DNA from: Rhodospirillales bacterium | GTDB lineage: Bacteria > Pseudomonadota > Alphaproteobacteria > Rhodospirillales > Defluviicoccaceae | Direction of reading: 5' to 3' | Length of the DNA: 9,027 nucleotides | Assembly: GCA_030622775.1 (NCBI GenBank) | Contig: JAUXFS010000041.1 | Span: forward strand, 1-9,027 | Part shown: positions 1 to 7,074 of the stretch, one piece after another | Layout: each line of letters begins with the position of its first letter | Position numbering within the stretch: the first letter of the stretch is position 1 | Translations under genes and position numbers: made by a program | Notes under the pieces: model-generated | What the model saw: the letters and a program-made list of their open reading frames with translations, nothing else | What the model was told of the DNA's origin: nothing | The model's database searches: none

Positions 1-1025
1 AAAAGCAAGGCGATCAGCATCGTCATCAGCGCCGTCCCCTGCATGACATCGGCGAGAAAGACCGGTACCCCGGTACTTCGCGACATCGCCTCCGCTCCGG
101 TGATGATGACCGAAAAGAACAAAGCCGCCGGGACCACGCCGAGGGGATTGAGTCCCGCCAACATGGCGATGACGATGCCGGTATAGCCGTAGCCCGTCGA
201 TATCCCGCCCATCACCTGGAAATGGAGGCCGGCGGCTTCGCCGACCCCGGCCAGTCCGGCCAACCCGCCCGAAATGAGCGCCGTCGACAGGATCACGGTG
301 GTGATGTTGTGGCCGGCGTAGGCGGAAGCGCGCGGGTTCTGTCCGACGGCGCGGATGGCGAAACCGAGGGTGGTGAAGCGCATCATCCACCACACCGCGA
401 TCGCCGCCACCGCCGCCAGCAGTACGCCGAGGTGCAGTCGCGTCGCGTGGAGCAGGATCGGGAATTCGGCGTCCATGCGGATGTCGGGCGAGTCCGGGTA
501 GCCGCTCAGCGGATCCTTCCACGGCCCGTCGAGCAACGCCATCATCCCGTAGAACACGATGAAGTTGAGCAGCAGGGTGGTGACCACGTCGTCGACCTTG
601 TAACGCACCTTCAGCAACGCCGGGATCGCCGCCCACAGCCCTCCCGCGGCCATGCCGCAGATGATCATCAGCGGCACCAGCGACCAGGCGGGAAGGCTCT
701 CCTGGGTTCCGACATAGACCGCCGCCATCGCGCCGAGAAGGAATTGTCCCTCGGCGCCGATATTCCAGAACTTGGCGCGGAAAGCGACGGCGACGGCAAG
801 ACCGGTGAGCACCAACGGCGCGGCCTTGACGATCGTCTCGACCATATTGAACTTGCTGTCGACCGCGCTCAGAAACATCGCCGCGTAGGAATCGAGAACA
901 TTCGCGCCGGCGATGACGATCAGGCCGCTGCACAGAACCAGCGTGGCGAAAATCGCGGCAATGGGCAGGGCGAAACTAAGCCACGCCGAAGTCTTCTCGC
1001 GCTGTTCGAGGCGAAAGCGGATCAT
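1..1025 (-). CDS. ABC transporter permease, BMP/nucleoside importer type (3' end cut by window)
   Basis: Inner-membrane permease of an ABC importer, BPD_transp_2 family, the kind paired with BMP-type binding proteins (YufP/NupP-like nucleoside uptake). My translation gives 341 residues with no stop before the window edge; family members run about 350-360, so only a short C-terminus should be missing. A first hydrophobic segment lies at about residues 15-39, followed by several more. Family hallmarks are NIGAEGQ at 88-94 followed by FLLGA, and a VDDVVTTLLLN stretch at 144-154, the usual contact region with the ATPase. The ATG at 1025-1023 overlaps the TGA of the upstream ATPase gene (ATGA), so the two are probably translationally coupled. 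Homologous systems usually have a second permease gene next, which would lie left of the window. Family assignment is strong; the actual substrate is inference. Confidence 0.93.
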   Translation of the reverse strand, partial: MIRFRLEQREKTSAWLSFALPIAAIFATLVLCSGLIVIAGANVLDSYAAMFLSAVDSKFNMVETIVKAAPLVLTGLAVAVAFRAKFWNIGAEGQFLLGAMAAVYVGTQESLPAWSLVPLMIICGMAAGGLWAAIPALLKVRYKVDDVVTTLLLNFIVFYGMMALLDGPWKDPLSGYPDSPDIRMDAEFPILLHATRLHLGVLLAAVAAIAVWWMMRFTTLGFAIRAVGQNPRASAYAGHNITTVILSTALISGGLAGLAGVGEAAGLHFQVMGGISTGYGYTGIVIAMLAGLNPLGVVPAALFFSVIITGAEAMSRSTGVPVFLADVMQGTALMTMLIALL

Positions 1026-2542
1026 GCCGCCTCCCGATAGCCGGCCATGAGCAGGCCGACTTTCTGAGACGTCGCCTCGGCCGCCGGCAGCACGGCCATG
1101 ATCTTGCCCTCGTAGAGGACCGCGATGCGGTCCGAGAGGGTGAACAGTTCTTCGAGGTCTTCGCTGATGACAATCACGCCACGGCCGCGCGCGCGCTGCT
1201 CGAGGAACTGGCGGTGGACGAACTCCATTGCCCCGACGTCGATGCCGCGGGTCGGCTGCGCGACCAGCAGGACCAGCGGATCGAACGCCAGTTCGCGGGC
1301 GAGCAGGGCCTTCTGCAGGTTGCCGCCGGAAAGTGTCCCGGTGCGCACGTCGATGCCGGCGGTCTTGATCGAGAACCGCTCGATCTGTTCCTTGACGAAT
1401 TTGCGGATGGCGCCGCGGTTGATCAGCCCATGGCGGCTGAACGGCCTCTCGTTGATCCGGGGCAGCACCATGTTGTCGCTGAGCGGCAACGTGGTGATCA
1501 GGCCGGTGACCATCCTGTCCTCGGGGACCCGCCCGATGCCCATCTTCTTGACCACATCGACGCTGGGGTGGTCGATCGCCTGGCCGTCGATCACCATCCG
1601 GCCGGCGTGGGGCTGCAGAACGCCGGCGATGACGTCGGCGAGTTCCTTCTGGCCGTTTCCCGACACGCCGGCGATGCCGACGATTTCCCCGGCATGCACA
1701 TCCAGCGAGAAATCCTTGAGCACCGGCCGATCCTCGCTGCCGCCGGCAAAGATCCCTTCCAGTTTCAGCAGCGGACCACCGCGCTCGCTCGGCGGCTTGA
1801 CCGGCGGTTTCAGCTCGTGCCCGCACATCAGTTCGCCGAGCCGGCGATCGGTGAGATCCGCGGAGTTGTCGAGGGTGGACGTCACCACGCCCTGGCGCAT
1901 GATCATCATCCGGTTGGTGATTTCGCGCACCTCGTAAAGCTTGTGGCTGATGAAGATCACGCCCATGTCCTTGGCCGCCAGCGAGCGCATGGCGCGGAAC
2001 AGACCCTCGGCCTCCTGCGGGGTGAGCACCGCCGTCGGTTCGTCGAGGATCAGGATGCGGGCGCCGCGGTAAAGCGCCTTGGCGATCTCCAGGCGCTGCT
2101 GCTCGCCGACGGTCATGCGGCTGACGACGGCGTTGGGGTCGAGATGAAGGTTGTATTCCTCGCCGATCTCGGCAAGCCGCTTCTTGGCCGCGGCGCGGTC
2201 GAGAAGGCCATAGCGGCCTTTCTGTCCGACCATCAGGTTGCCGATCACGGTGTGACGCTGGACCAGGTGGAAATGCTGGTGGACCATGCCGACGCCGCGG
2301 GCGATGGCGTCGGCCGAGGTGTGGATGGTAACCGGTTCGCCTTCTATCTCGATGGCGCCTTCATCGGCCGCGTAGGTGCCGAACAGAACGTTCATCAAGG
2401 TCGTTTTGCCGGCCCCGTTCTCGCCGAGCAGGCCGAGAATATCGCCACGATGGAGGGTAAGATCGACGCTGTCGTTGGCCTTGTTGGCGCCGAAATACTT
2501 GCAGATCCCGCGCATGGCGAGGAGAGGCGTTGTCTCGGTCAT
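1022..2542 (-). CDS. ABC transporter ATP-binding protein with two ATPase domains (nucleoside/sugar type)
   Basis: Cytoplasmic ATPase that powers the importer, 506 residues with two tandem ABC domains, normal for the YufO/NupO/RbsA-like group. Domain 1 is canonical: Walker A GENGAGKT at about 40-47, Q-loop glutamine near 89, signature VGEQQ at 145-149, Walker B ending DEP at 167-169, H-loop His near 200. Domain 2 has the family's degenerate Walker A (GVSGNGQKEL, 292-301), an IGRVPEDR motif at 336-343, signature LSGGNLQ at 404-410, and AQPTRGID where Walker B normally ends in DE. This split between one catalytic and one degenerate site is typical of the family, not damage. A TTG two codons upstream at 2548 is in frame, but GGGAG sits 7 nt before the ATG at 2542 and only 1 nt before that TTG, so I start at the ATG. 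It lies between the binding-protein and permease genes. Confidence 0.96.
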   Translation of the reverse strand: MTETTPLLAMRGICKYFGANKANDSVDLTLHRGDILGLLGENGAGKTTLMNVLFGTYAADEGAIEIEGEPVTIHTSADAIARGVGMVHQHFHLVQRHTVIGNLMVGQKGRYGLLDRAAAKKRLAEIGEEYNLHLDPNAVVSRMTVGEQQRLEIAKALYRGARILILDEPTAVLTPQEAEGLFRAMRSLAAKDMGVIFISHKLYEVREITNRMMIMRQGVVTSTLDNSADLTDRRLGELMCGHELKPPVKPPSERGGPLLKLEGIFAGGSEDRPVLKDFSLDVHAGEIVGIAGVSGNGQKELADVIAGVLQPHAGRMVIDGQAIDHPSVDVVKKMGIGRVPEDRMVTGLITTLPLSDNMVLPRINERPFSRHGLINRGAIRKFVKEQIERFSIKTAGIDVRTGTLSGGNLQKALLARELAFDPLVLLVAQPTRGIDVGAMEFVHRQFLEQRARGRGVIVISEDLEELFTLSDRIAVLYEGKIMAVLPAAEATSQKVGLLMAGYREAA

Positions 2543-2561
2543 CGTCAAGCTCCCGAGAGTC

Positions 2562-2592
2562 CGGCCCGGGGCGACGCGATCACCCCGGGCCG
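2562..2592 (-). repeat. Intercistronic GC stem-loop between binding-protein and ATPase genes
   Basis: A perfect 10-bp inverted repeat (CGGCCCGGGG at 2562-2571, CCCCGGGCCG at 2583-2592) with an 11-nt loop fills much of the 62-base gap between the two genes. In the transcribed (minus) direction no T-run follows, so it does not look like an intrinsic terminator. Stem-loops just after a binding-protein gene are known in ABC importer operons to protect the upstream mRNA 3' end and give more binding protein than membrane components. That role here is inference. It ends just before the ATPase ribosome binding site. Confidence 0.65.
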
Positions 2593-2604
2593 ATGTGCTT
2601 CCGT

Positions 2605-3609
2605 TCAGTCGGACTTCGGCGCGCTTTCGGAGACATCCACCCGGAAAGTGCCGTCCATGATCTCGCCTTGACGTTTGGCCACCAGTTCCTTGACCTCCGC
2701 CGGGAGCTTGTCATCGAACTTGTGATAGGGCGCGAGATACGATCCGCCCTTGGCCATGAACGAGAAACCGCCAAAATCCTGCGCGGTGAAGACGCCCGCG
2801 TTGACCAGCGCGATCACGTGCTTGATCGTCGGGTACATGTTCCAGATAGGCCCGGTAATGACCGTGTCCGGACCGAGCGCGGCCTGATCCGACATGTTGG
2901 AGATCGCCAGAACGCCCTTCCCCTTGGCGGCCTCGATGACGCCGAACCGTTCGGCGTAGATCACGTCGACACCCGCTTCGATCTGGGCGATCGCCGCCTC
3001 TTTCGCTTTCGGCGGATCGAAGAACGAGCCGATGAACGAGAACTTGCAGCGGACCTTGTCGTTGACCGCCTTGGCGCCGGCGCAATAGGCGTTCATCAGC
3101 CGGTTGATCTCGGGGATCGCCATGCCGCCGACCGCGCCGACGACGTTGGTCTTGGTCATCTTGCCGGCGATCACACCGGAGAGATACGCGGGTTCATGGA
3201 TCCAGTTGTCGAAAACACCGAAATTCGGCTCCGCCGGCCCGATCCCGGAGCCGAAAACGAAGGCTGTCTTGGGATAGTCCCGGGCCACCCGCCGGGCGAT
3301 CCGCTCGGCGCCGAAAGAGTCGCCCATGATGAGCCCATAGCCTTTTTCGGCGTACTCGCGCATGACCCGCGCGAAGTCCGCGGACTTGACGCTTTCCGAC
3401 CACGTGTACTCGATGCCGAGTTCCTTCTGGGCGCGAACCAGCGCCTGGTGGATCTGCTTGACCCACGGCTCCTCGATCGGCGTTTCGAAGATCCCCGCGA
3501 CCTTGAGGGTTTCCGCGTGCGAAGGCAGCGGCGTCAGAACCAATGCCGCAAGGATCACGACAGCCTTGAGAACCAGGGAACCAGCTTTCGTCTTGGCCCG
3601 TGCAAACAT
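2605..3609 (-). CDS. BMP family ABC transporter substrate-binding protein
   Basis: Periplasmic ligand-binding component of the importer, 334 residues, BMP (basic membrane protein, PF02608) family; characterised members such as TmpC/PnrA bind purine nucleosides. The N-terminus is a Sec signal peptide: basic start (RAKTKAG), hydrophobic core about 12-26, likely cleavage after SHA at residue 32. There is no lipobox Cys, so the protein should be soluble. The mature start KVAGIFETPIEEPWVKQI and the later segments DYPKTAFVFGSG, FDNWIHEPAYLSGVIAG and AGVDVIYAERFGVIEAAK follow the two-lobe BMP pattern. The start is the ATG at 3609-3607, with GGGAGG 7 nt upstream. It is the first gene of the importer operon, transcribed away from the fdrA operon. 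Family is sure; ligand is unknown, and the neighbouring transcarbamoylase genes suggest a ureide or purine-derived compound (inference). Confidence 0.94.
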   Translation of the reverse strand: MFARAKTKAGSLVLKAVVILAALVLTPLPSHAETLKVAGIFETPIEEPWVKQIHQALVRAQKELGIEYTWSESVKSADFARVMREYAEKGYGLIMGDSFGAERIARRVARDYPKTAFVFGSGIGPAEPNFGVFDNWIHEPAYLSGVIAGKMTKTNVVGAVGGMAIPEINRLMNAYCAGAKAVNDKVRCKFSFIGSFFDPPKAKEAAIAQIEAGVDVIYAERFGVIEAAKGKGVLAISNMSDQAALGPDTVITGPIWNMYPTIKHVIALVNAGVFTAQDFGGFSFMAKGGSYLAPYHKFDDKLPAEVKELVAKRQGEIMDGTFRVDVSESAPKSD

Positions 3610-3668
3610 GTTTTAGCCTCCCAAATCGAACACATTTCTTGGCCTCCGCTATGAATACGAAGACCGGA

Positions 3669-3700
3669 ATATTAACCGCGTTGGCGAGGGGGAAAGTCAA
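3669..3700 (-). promoter_or_regulatory. Candidate sigma70-type promoter for the importer operon
   Basis: Reading the minus strand there is a TTGACT (-35 like) at 3700-3695, followed by an AT-rich TTAATAT block. The best -10 look-alike, TAATAT at 3674-3669, is 20 bp away, longer than the usual 16-18. GTTAAT at 3676-3671 gives 18 bp but a poorer match. Transcription would start near 3660-3665, leaving a leader of about 50 nt before the BMP-protein ATG. Seen by eye only; no start-site data. Confidence 0.4.
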
Positions 3701-3721
3701 ATGGGATTTCCAGAACGTCTG

Positions 3722-3736
3722 ATCGGAAAATCCGAT
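3722..3736. promoter_or_regulatory. Operator-like inverted repeat ATCGGA-AAA-TCCGAT
   Basis: A perfect 6-3-6 inverted repeat lying just upstream of the importer -35 candidate. The same hexamer ATCGGA recurs twice on the fdrA side of the intergenic region (3949-3954 and 3970-3975), which is why I read it as a possible shared binding site instead of chance. The protein that would bind it is unknown. Confidence 0.3.
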
Positions 3737-3946
3737 GGACCGGCATTTCCCCCGGCAACGGCAAGCCAATATGTTGATATGGGGACGCCGAGCCCGACAA
3801 GAACGGGTTCAGGGCAACAATGTCGAAAAACCAGACCACTAACGCCAAAACGGATGCGGCCGGCTTTCGTGACATCGCCTTGCGTCCTTCGATGCCGCAC
3901 GCGGGCTCCGGCTTTGCCGCGTGGACGTCCGCGCAATTAAGTCGCA

Positions 3947-3975
3947 ATATCGGACTCCCCGATATCGGGATCGGA
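3947..3975. promoter_or_regulatory. Operator-like cluster of ATATCGG/ATCGGA half-sites upstream of fdrA
   Basis: ATATCGG at 3947-3953 and CCGATAT at 3959-3965 form an inverted repeat with a 5-nt spacer. The second arm also lies inside a perfect 12-bp palindrome, CCCGATATCGGG (3958-3969). ATCGGA occurs at 3949-3954 and again at 3970-3975, 21 bp apart, about two helical turns. A weak promoter look-alike (TTGCCG at 3914-3919 and an AATTAAGT block near 3935-3942) would place transcription start close to this cluster, fitting a repressor site. The pattern is seen directly; its function is inference. Confidence 0.35.
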
Positions 3976-4079
3976 AATCGCTGTTGGACTCAAGGAAGAA
4001 TCCCCGCGAATCTGGGGGAGATTGCAGGTGTGGCCGTCGAACCGTCGAGAACGTTGATTTTTTTTGGAGAATATTTCCG

Positions 4080-5627
4080 GTGCCCAACAGATTCCTCATA
4101 AGAAAGAACCACTATTTCGACTCCGTGGCGCTGATGAGAATCGCGGCGGAACTGGAAGGACTTCCGGGTGTTCGCCGGGCCACCGCGGTGATGGCCACCG
4201 AGGCCAACCTGGAACTGGCAGTGGCCGCCAATCTCGTCGACAAATCCGTCCAGGCGCAGCCCAACGATCTGCTTATCGCGGTTGCCGCCGACGATGACGA
4301 TAGCGCCGAAGCGGCGCTCGCCGTGGCCGAGGACCGTCTCGACAATGCCGGCACCGGCGGACGGGACGGCGGCGCCGCCCGGGAGATGGAACCGCGCAGC
4401 ATCGCAATGGCGCTGGCGGGCAATCCCCAACACAATCTGGTGCTCGTTTCGTGCCCCGGCGAATACGCCGCCGCCGAGGCCAGGAAGGCGCTCAATCTCG
4501 GCTTGAACGTGATGATGTTCAGCGACAACGTCGCCATCGAGGACGAGATCAACCTCAAGCGAATCGCATCGCGCAAGGGCCTGATGATGATGGGTCCCGA
4601 TTGCGGCACGGCGATCATCAACGGTATCCCGCTTGGGTTCGCCAATGGGCTCGGGCCGGGGCCCGTCGGCGTCGTCGCGGCATCGGGAACCGGCATGCAG
4701 CAGGTCACCAGCCTGCTCTCGCAATGGGGCGTCGGCATATCCCAGGCGATCGGCACCGGCGGCCGCGACCTGAATTCGCGGGTCGGCGGCATCACCATGA
4801 TTCAAGGCCTCGAGGCGCTGGCCAAGGACCCGGAAACCGAAGCCATCGTCCTGATTTCCAAGCCACCGAGCGCGGACGTCGCGCGGAAGGTCGTTGCCGC
4901 GGCGCGCGCCGCCAACAAGCCGGTCGTCGTCAATTTCCTCGGCGCCGAACGGGCCCCGAACGACAACCAGGTTCAATTCGCTGAAACGCTGGAACAGGCG
5001 GCCGCTATCGCCTGTTCGATGGTTGGCGGTACGGCGCCGGTCGAAAACGCCGCCGATCCAGCAGTTGATATTTCCGGGCTGAACGGCACTCAAAAATATC
5101 TGCGTGGCGTCTATAGCGGCGGGACATTCTGCTATGAGGCCCAGTTGATCATGCGCGACCAACTCGGCCCCGTGTGGTCGAGCACGCCCGTCGACAACGA
5201 CCATCGCCTGACGGATTCGTGGACCAGCCGCGAGAACACGGTCATCGATCTTGGCGATGACGAGTTCACCCAAGGCCGGCCGCACCCGATGATCGATCAT
5301 CGCACCCGCCACGAGCGCATCCTGCGGGAAGCCGCCGACCCGGAAACGGCCGTTATCCTGTTCGACGTGGTGCTGGGGCACGGCGCCCACGGCGATCCGG
5401 CCGGCGAGATCGCCGCCTCGATCGACGAGGCGCGGGCGATCGCCGGCGCCGATGGCCGCAAGCTGATTTTCGTCGGCTTTGTCTGCGGGACGGATCTGGA
5501 TCCGCAAAACCTCGCCCGCCAGGTTGAAACGCTGCGATCCGCCGGCGTTGTCGTGGAGGCCAGCAATGCCGCCGCGTCCCGCCGGGCGGCGTCCCTCATT
5601 CAAGCCATTGCCGCCCCATCGCCATAA
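4080..5627 (+). CDS. fdrA: FdrA family protein, oxamate carbamoyltransferase subunit AllF-like
   Basis: Homologue of E. coli FdrA (AllF), a protein with the fold of succinyl-CoA synthetase alpha/acyl-CoA ligase that works with YlbE and YlbF in oxamate carbamoyltransferase, the phosphorolysis of oxalurate to oxamate and carbamoyl phosphate. 515 residues, slightly shorter than E. coli FdrA. Motifs shared with FdrA are MGPDCGTA (171-178), the Gly-rich ASGTGMQQ (201-208), GTGGRDLNSRVGG (from 225) and ISKPPS, with GHGAHGDPAG at 433-442 in the C-terminal ligase-like domain. I start at the GTG at 4080 (VPNRFLIRKNHYFDSV), because FdrA homology begins there and GGAGA lies 9 nt upstream. The frame stays open back to an ATG at 3921, but those 53 residues are Arg-rich and unlike FdrA. 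First gene of a three-gene operon; DUF1116 follows after 19 nt. The E. coli reaction is established knowledge; the substrate here is inferred. Confidence 0.93.
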   Translation: MPNRFLIRKNHYFDSVALMRIAAELEGLPGVRRATAVMATEANLELAVAANLVDKSVQAQPNDLLIAVAADDDDSAEAALAVAEDRLDNAGTGGRDGGAAREMEPRSIAMALAGNPQHNLVLVSCPGEYAAAEARKALNLGLNVMMFSDNVAIEDEINLKRIASRKGLMMMGPDCGTAIINGIPLGFANGLGPGPVGVVAASGTGMQQVTSLLSQWGVGISQAIGTGGRDLNSRVGGITMIQGLEALAKDPETEAIVLISKPPSADVARKVVAAARAANKPVVVNFLGAERAPNDNQVQFAETLEQAAAIACSMVGGTAPVENAADPAVDISGLNGTQKYLRGVYSGGTFCYEAQLIMRDQLGPVWSSTPVDNDHRLTDSWTSRENTVIDLGDDEFTQGRPHPMIDHRTRHERILREAADPETAVILFDVVLGHGAHGDPAGEIAASIDEARAIAGADGRKLIFVGFVCGTDLDPQNLARQVETLRSAGVVVEASNAAASRRAASLIQAIAAPSP

Positions 5628-5646
5628 GCAATCGAGAGCCCGATCA

Positions 5647-7059
5647 ATGAACGATTTTCAACACCAGACGCTGAGCATCATCAACGTCGGCCTCCGGTCC
5701 TTCGCCGAGAATATCTCGTCGGTCGGCGGCGCGGTCGAGCATGTGGACTGGCGGCCGCCGGCCAACGGCGACAGAGAAATCGGCGTCAAGCTCGCCGAGT
5801 TGATCAATCACCCGGCCGTCGAGGCCGCCAACCAGGTCGCCTTCGACCGCTACGCCGCCGCCAATCCCGTTCTGGTCGGTGTCGGCGTCGCCGCTCGCGA
5901 TCTCCCCGACATGGAAGGCAAGACCATCCTGCATGCCGGTCCACCGGTGGCATGGGAGGAGATGTGCGGCCCGATGAAGGGCGCCATTATCGGCGCGGCG
6001 ATCTACGAGGGCTGGGCGGACAATCCGGAGGCGGCGGAGAAGCTCGCCGCGGACGGCGCGATCCGGTTCGATTCATGCCACCACCACAATGCCGTCGGCC
6101 CGATGGCCGGTATCGTCAGTCCGTCCATGCCGGTGTGGATCGTCAACAACGAAGAGCATGGCAACCGGGCCTTCTGCACGCTCAACGAGGGCCTCGGCAA
6201 GGTGTTGCGCTTCGGCGCCAACAGCGCCGATATCATCGAGCGGCTGAAATGGATGGAAACGTCGCTGGCGCCGACCCTCGCGGCGGCGCTGAAGGCGAGC
6301 GGCCCGATCGAAATGAAGCCGCTGATCGCTCAGGCGCTCCACATGGGCGACGAGGTTCACAACCGCAACACCGCCGGTTCCTCGCTGTTGATCAAAAAGC
6401 TGGTCATCGGCGCCCTGGAGTCCGATGCAAGCCAGCGGGACATCCGCGACATGGTGGCGTTCGTCGCCGGCAACGACCACTTCTTCCTCAATATCTCGAT
6501 GCCCTGCTGCAAGGCGATGCTGGACGCGGCGCATGGGGTAAAGGGGAGTTCCATGGTGACCGCCATGGCGCGAAATGGCGTGCATTTCGGCGTGCGCGTC
6601 AGCGGCCTGCCGGATCGCTGGTTCACCGTTCCGGCTCCGGTCGTCGATGGTCTGTATTTCCCCGGCTACAGCATCGCCGACGCGGCCGCCGACCTCGGCG
6701 ACAGCGCGATCACCGAGACCGCAGGTCTTGGCGGGTTCGCCATGGCGGCGTCGCCGGCGATAACCCAGTTCGTCGGCGGCTCACCTTCCGATGCGCTGAT
6801 CCAGAGCCGCGACATGCGCAATATCACCATCGGCCGCAACAGCCAGTTCACCCTGCCGGCCCTGGACTTCGCAGCGACCGCGGCCGGTATCGATGTCCGC
6901 AAGGTCGTCGATACCGGTATCCTGCCGGTGGTCAATACCGGCATCGCCCACAAGGAAGCCGGGATTGGCCAGATCGGCGCCGGCATCACCAGCGCACCGT
7001 TGGATGTGTTCATTCAAACGATCGAACCGCTGCACGCGTCCGTGGCCGCGGCGTCGTAA
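5647..7059 (+). CDS. ylbE: DUF1116 protein, oxamate carbamoyltransferase subunit AllG-like (YlbE family)
   Basis: 470-residue cytoplasmic protein matching E. coli YlbE (AllG) along nearly its whole length, with an N-terminal part of about 95 residues that seems longer than in YlbE. Conserved blocks in order: HAGPPVAWEEMCGPMKGA (96-113), CHHHNAVGPMAG (144-155), NRAFCTLNEGLGKVLRFG (173-190), MGDEVHNRN (233-241), RNGVHFGVRVSG (309-320), GDSAITET (351-358) and NTGIAHKEAGIGQIGAG (430-446). The His and acid clusters are likely active-site or interface residues, but I cannot assign roles. The start is the ATG at 5647, with a weak GAGAG 8 nt upstream; the frame is open further upstream into the end of fdrA, without homology. 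It sits between fdrA and the carbamate kinase gene with gaps of 19 and 15 nt, so one transcript is expected. Not a family with independent chemistry known apart from this complex. Confidence 0.94.
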   Translation: MNDFQHQTLSIINVGLRSFAENISSVGGAVEHVDWRPPANGDREIGVKLAELINHPAVEAANQVAFDRYAAANPVLVGVGVAARDLPDMEGKTILHAGPPVAWEEMCGPMKGAIIGAAIYEGWADNPEAAEKLAADGAIRFDSCHHHNAVGPMAGIVSPSMPVWIVNNEEHGNRAFCTLNEGLGKVLRFGANSADIIERLKWMETSLAPTLAAALKASGPIEMKPLIAQALHMGDEVHNRNTAGSSLLIKKLVIGALESDASQRDIRDMVAFVAGNDHFFLNISMPCCKAMLDAAHGVKGSSMVTAMARNGVHFGVRVSGLPDRWFTVPAPVVDGLYFPGYSIADAAADLGDSAITETAGLGGFAMAASPAITQFVGGSPSDALIQSRDMRNITIGRNSQFTLPALDFAATAAGIDVRKVVDTGILPVVNTGIAHKEAGIGQIGAGITSAPLDVFIQTIEPLHASVAAAS

Positions 7060-7074
7060 GGGGACAGGCGAACC

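Larger units (their letters stand above)
3610..4079. other. Divergent intergenic region, about 470 bp, no convincing gene
   Basis: Separates the importer operon (minus) from the fdrA operon (plus) and should hold both promoters. It is visibly more AT-rich than the flanking genes. It contains a promoter candidate for the importer near 3669-3700, inverted repeats at 3722-3736 and 3947-3975, and a T8 run at 4058-4065 just before the fdrA ribosome binding site. Open frames on both strands cross it, but none matches a family I recognise. No regulator gene lies between the operons, so the regulator, if dedicated, is elsewhere. Confidence 0.7.

Noticed and set aside
222..1040. A 272-codon open frame on the plus strand opposite the permease
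   Set aside because: The minus strand here encodes a clear permease with family motifs; this frame is a low-complexity mirror of it.
1214..2671. A 485-codon open frame on the plus strand opposite the ATPase gene
   Set aside because: Antisense shadow of a well-recognised GC-rich gene; His/Asp/Arg-rich composition with no domain pattern.
3672..3947. A 91-codon minus-strand frame upstream of the importer, with a hydrophobic stretch
   Set aside because: It overlaps the promoter candidate and palindromes, lacks a convincing ribosome binding site and matches no family I know.
4035..4065. Possible terminator or attenuator: weak TCGA-containing fold followed by a T8 run before the fdrA ribosome binding site
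   Set aside because: The only stem I can draw is about 4 bp, too weak for a terminator. I also looked for ykkC/guanidine-type riboswitch elements in the leader and saw none.
3990..5603. A 537-codon open frame on the minus strand opposite fdrA
   Set aside because: Shadow of fdrA; no motifs, composition skewed to Arg, Gly, Asp and His.
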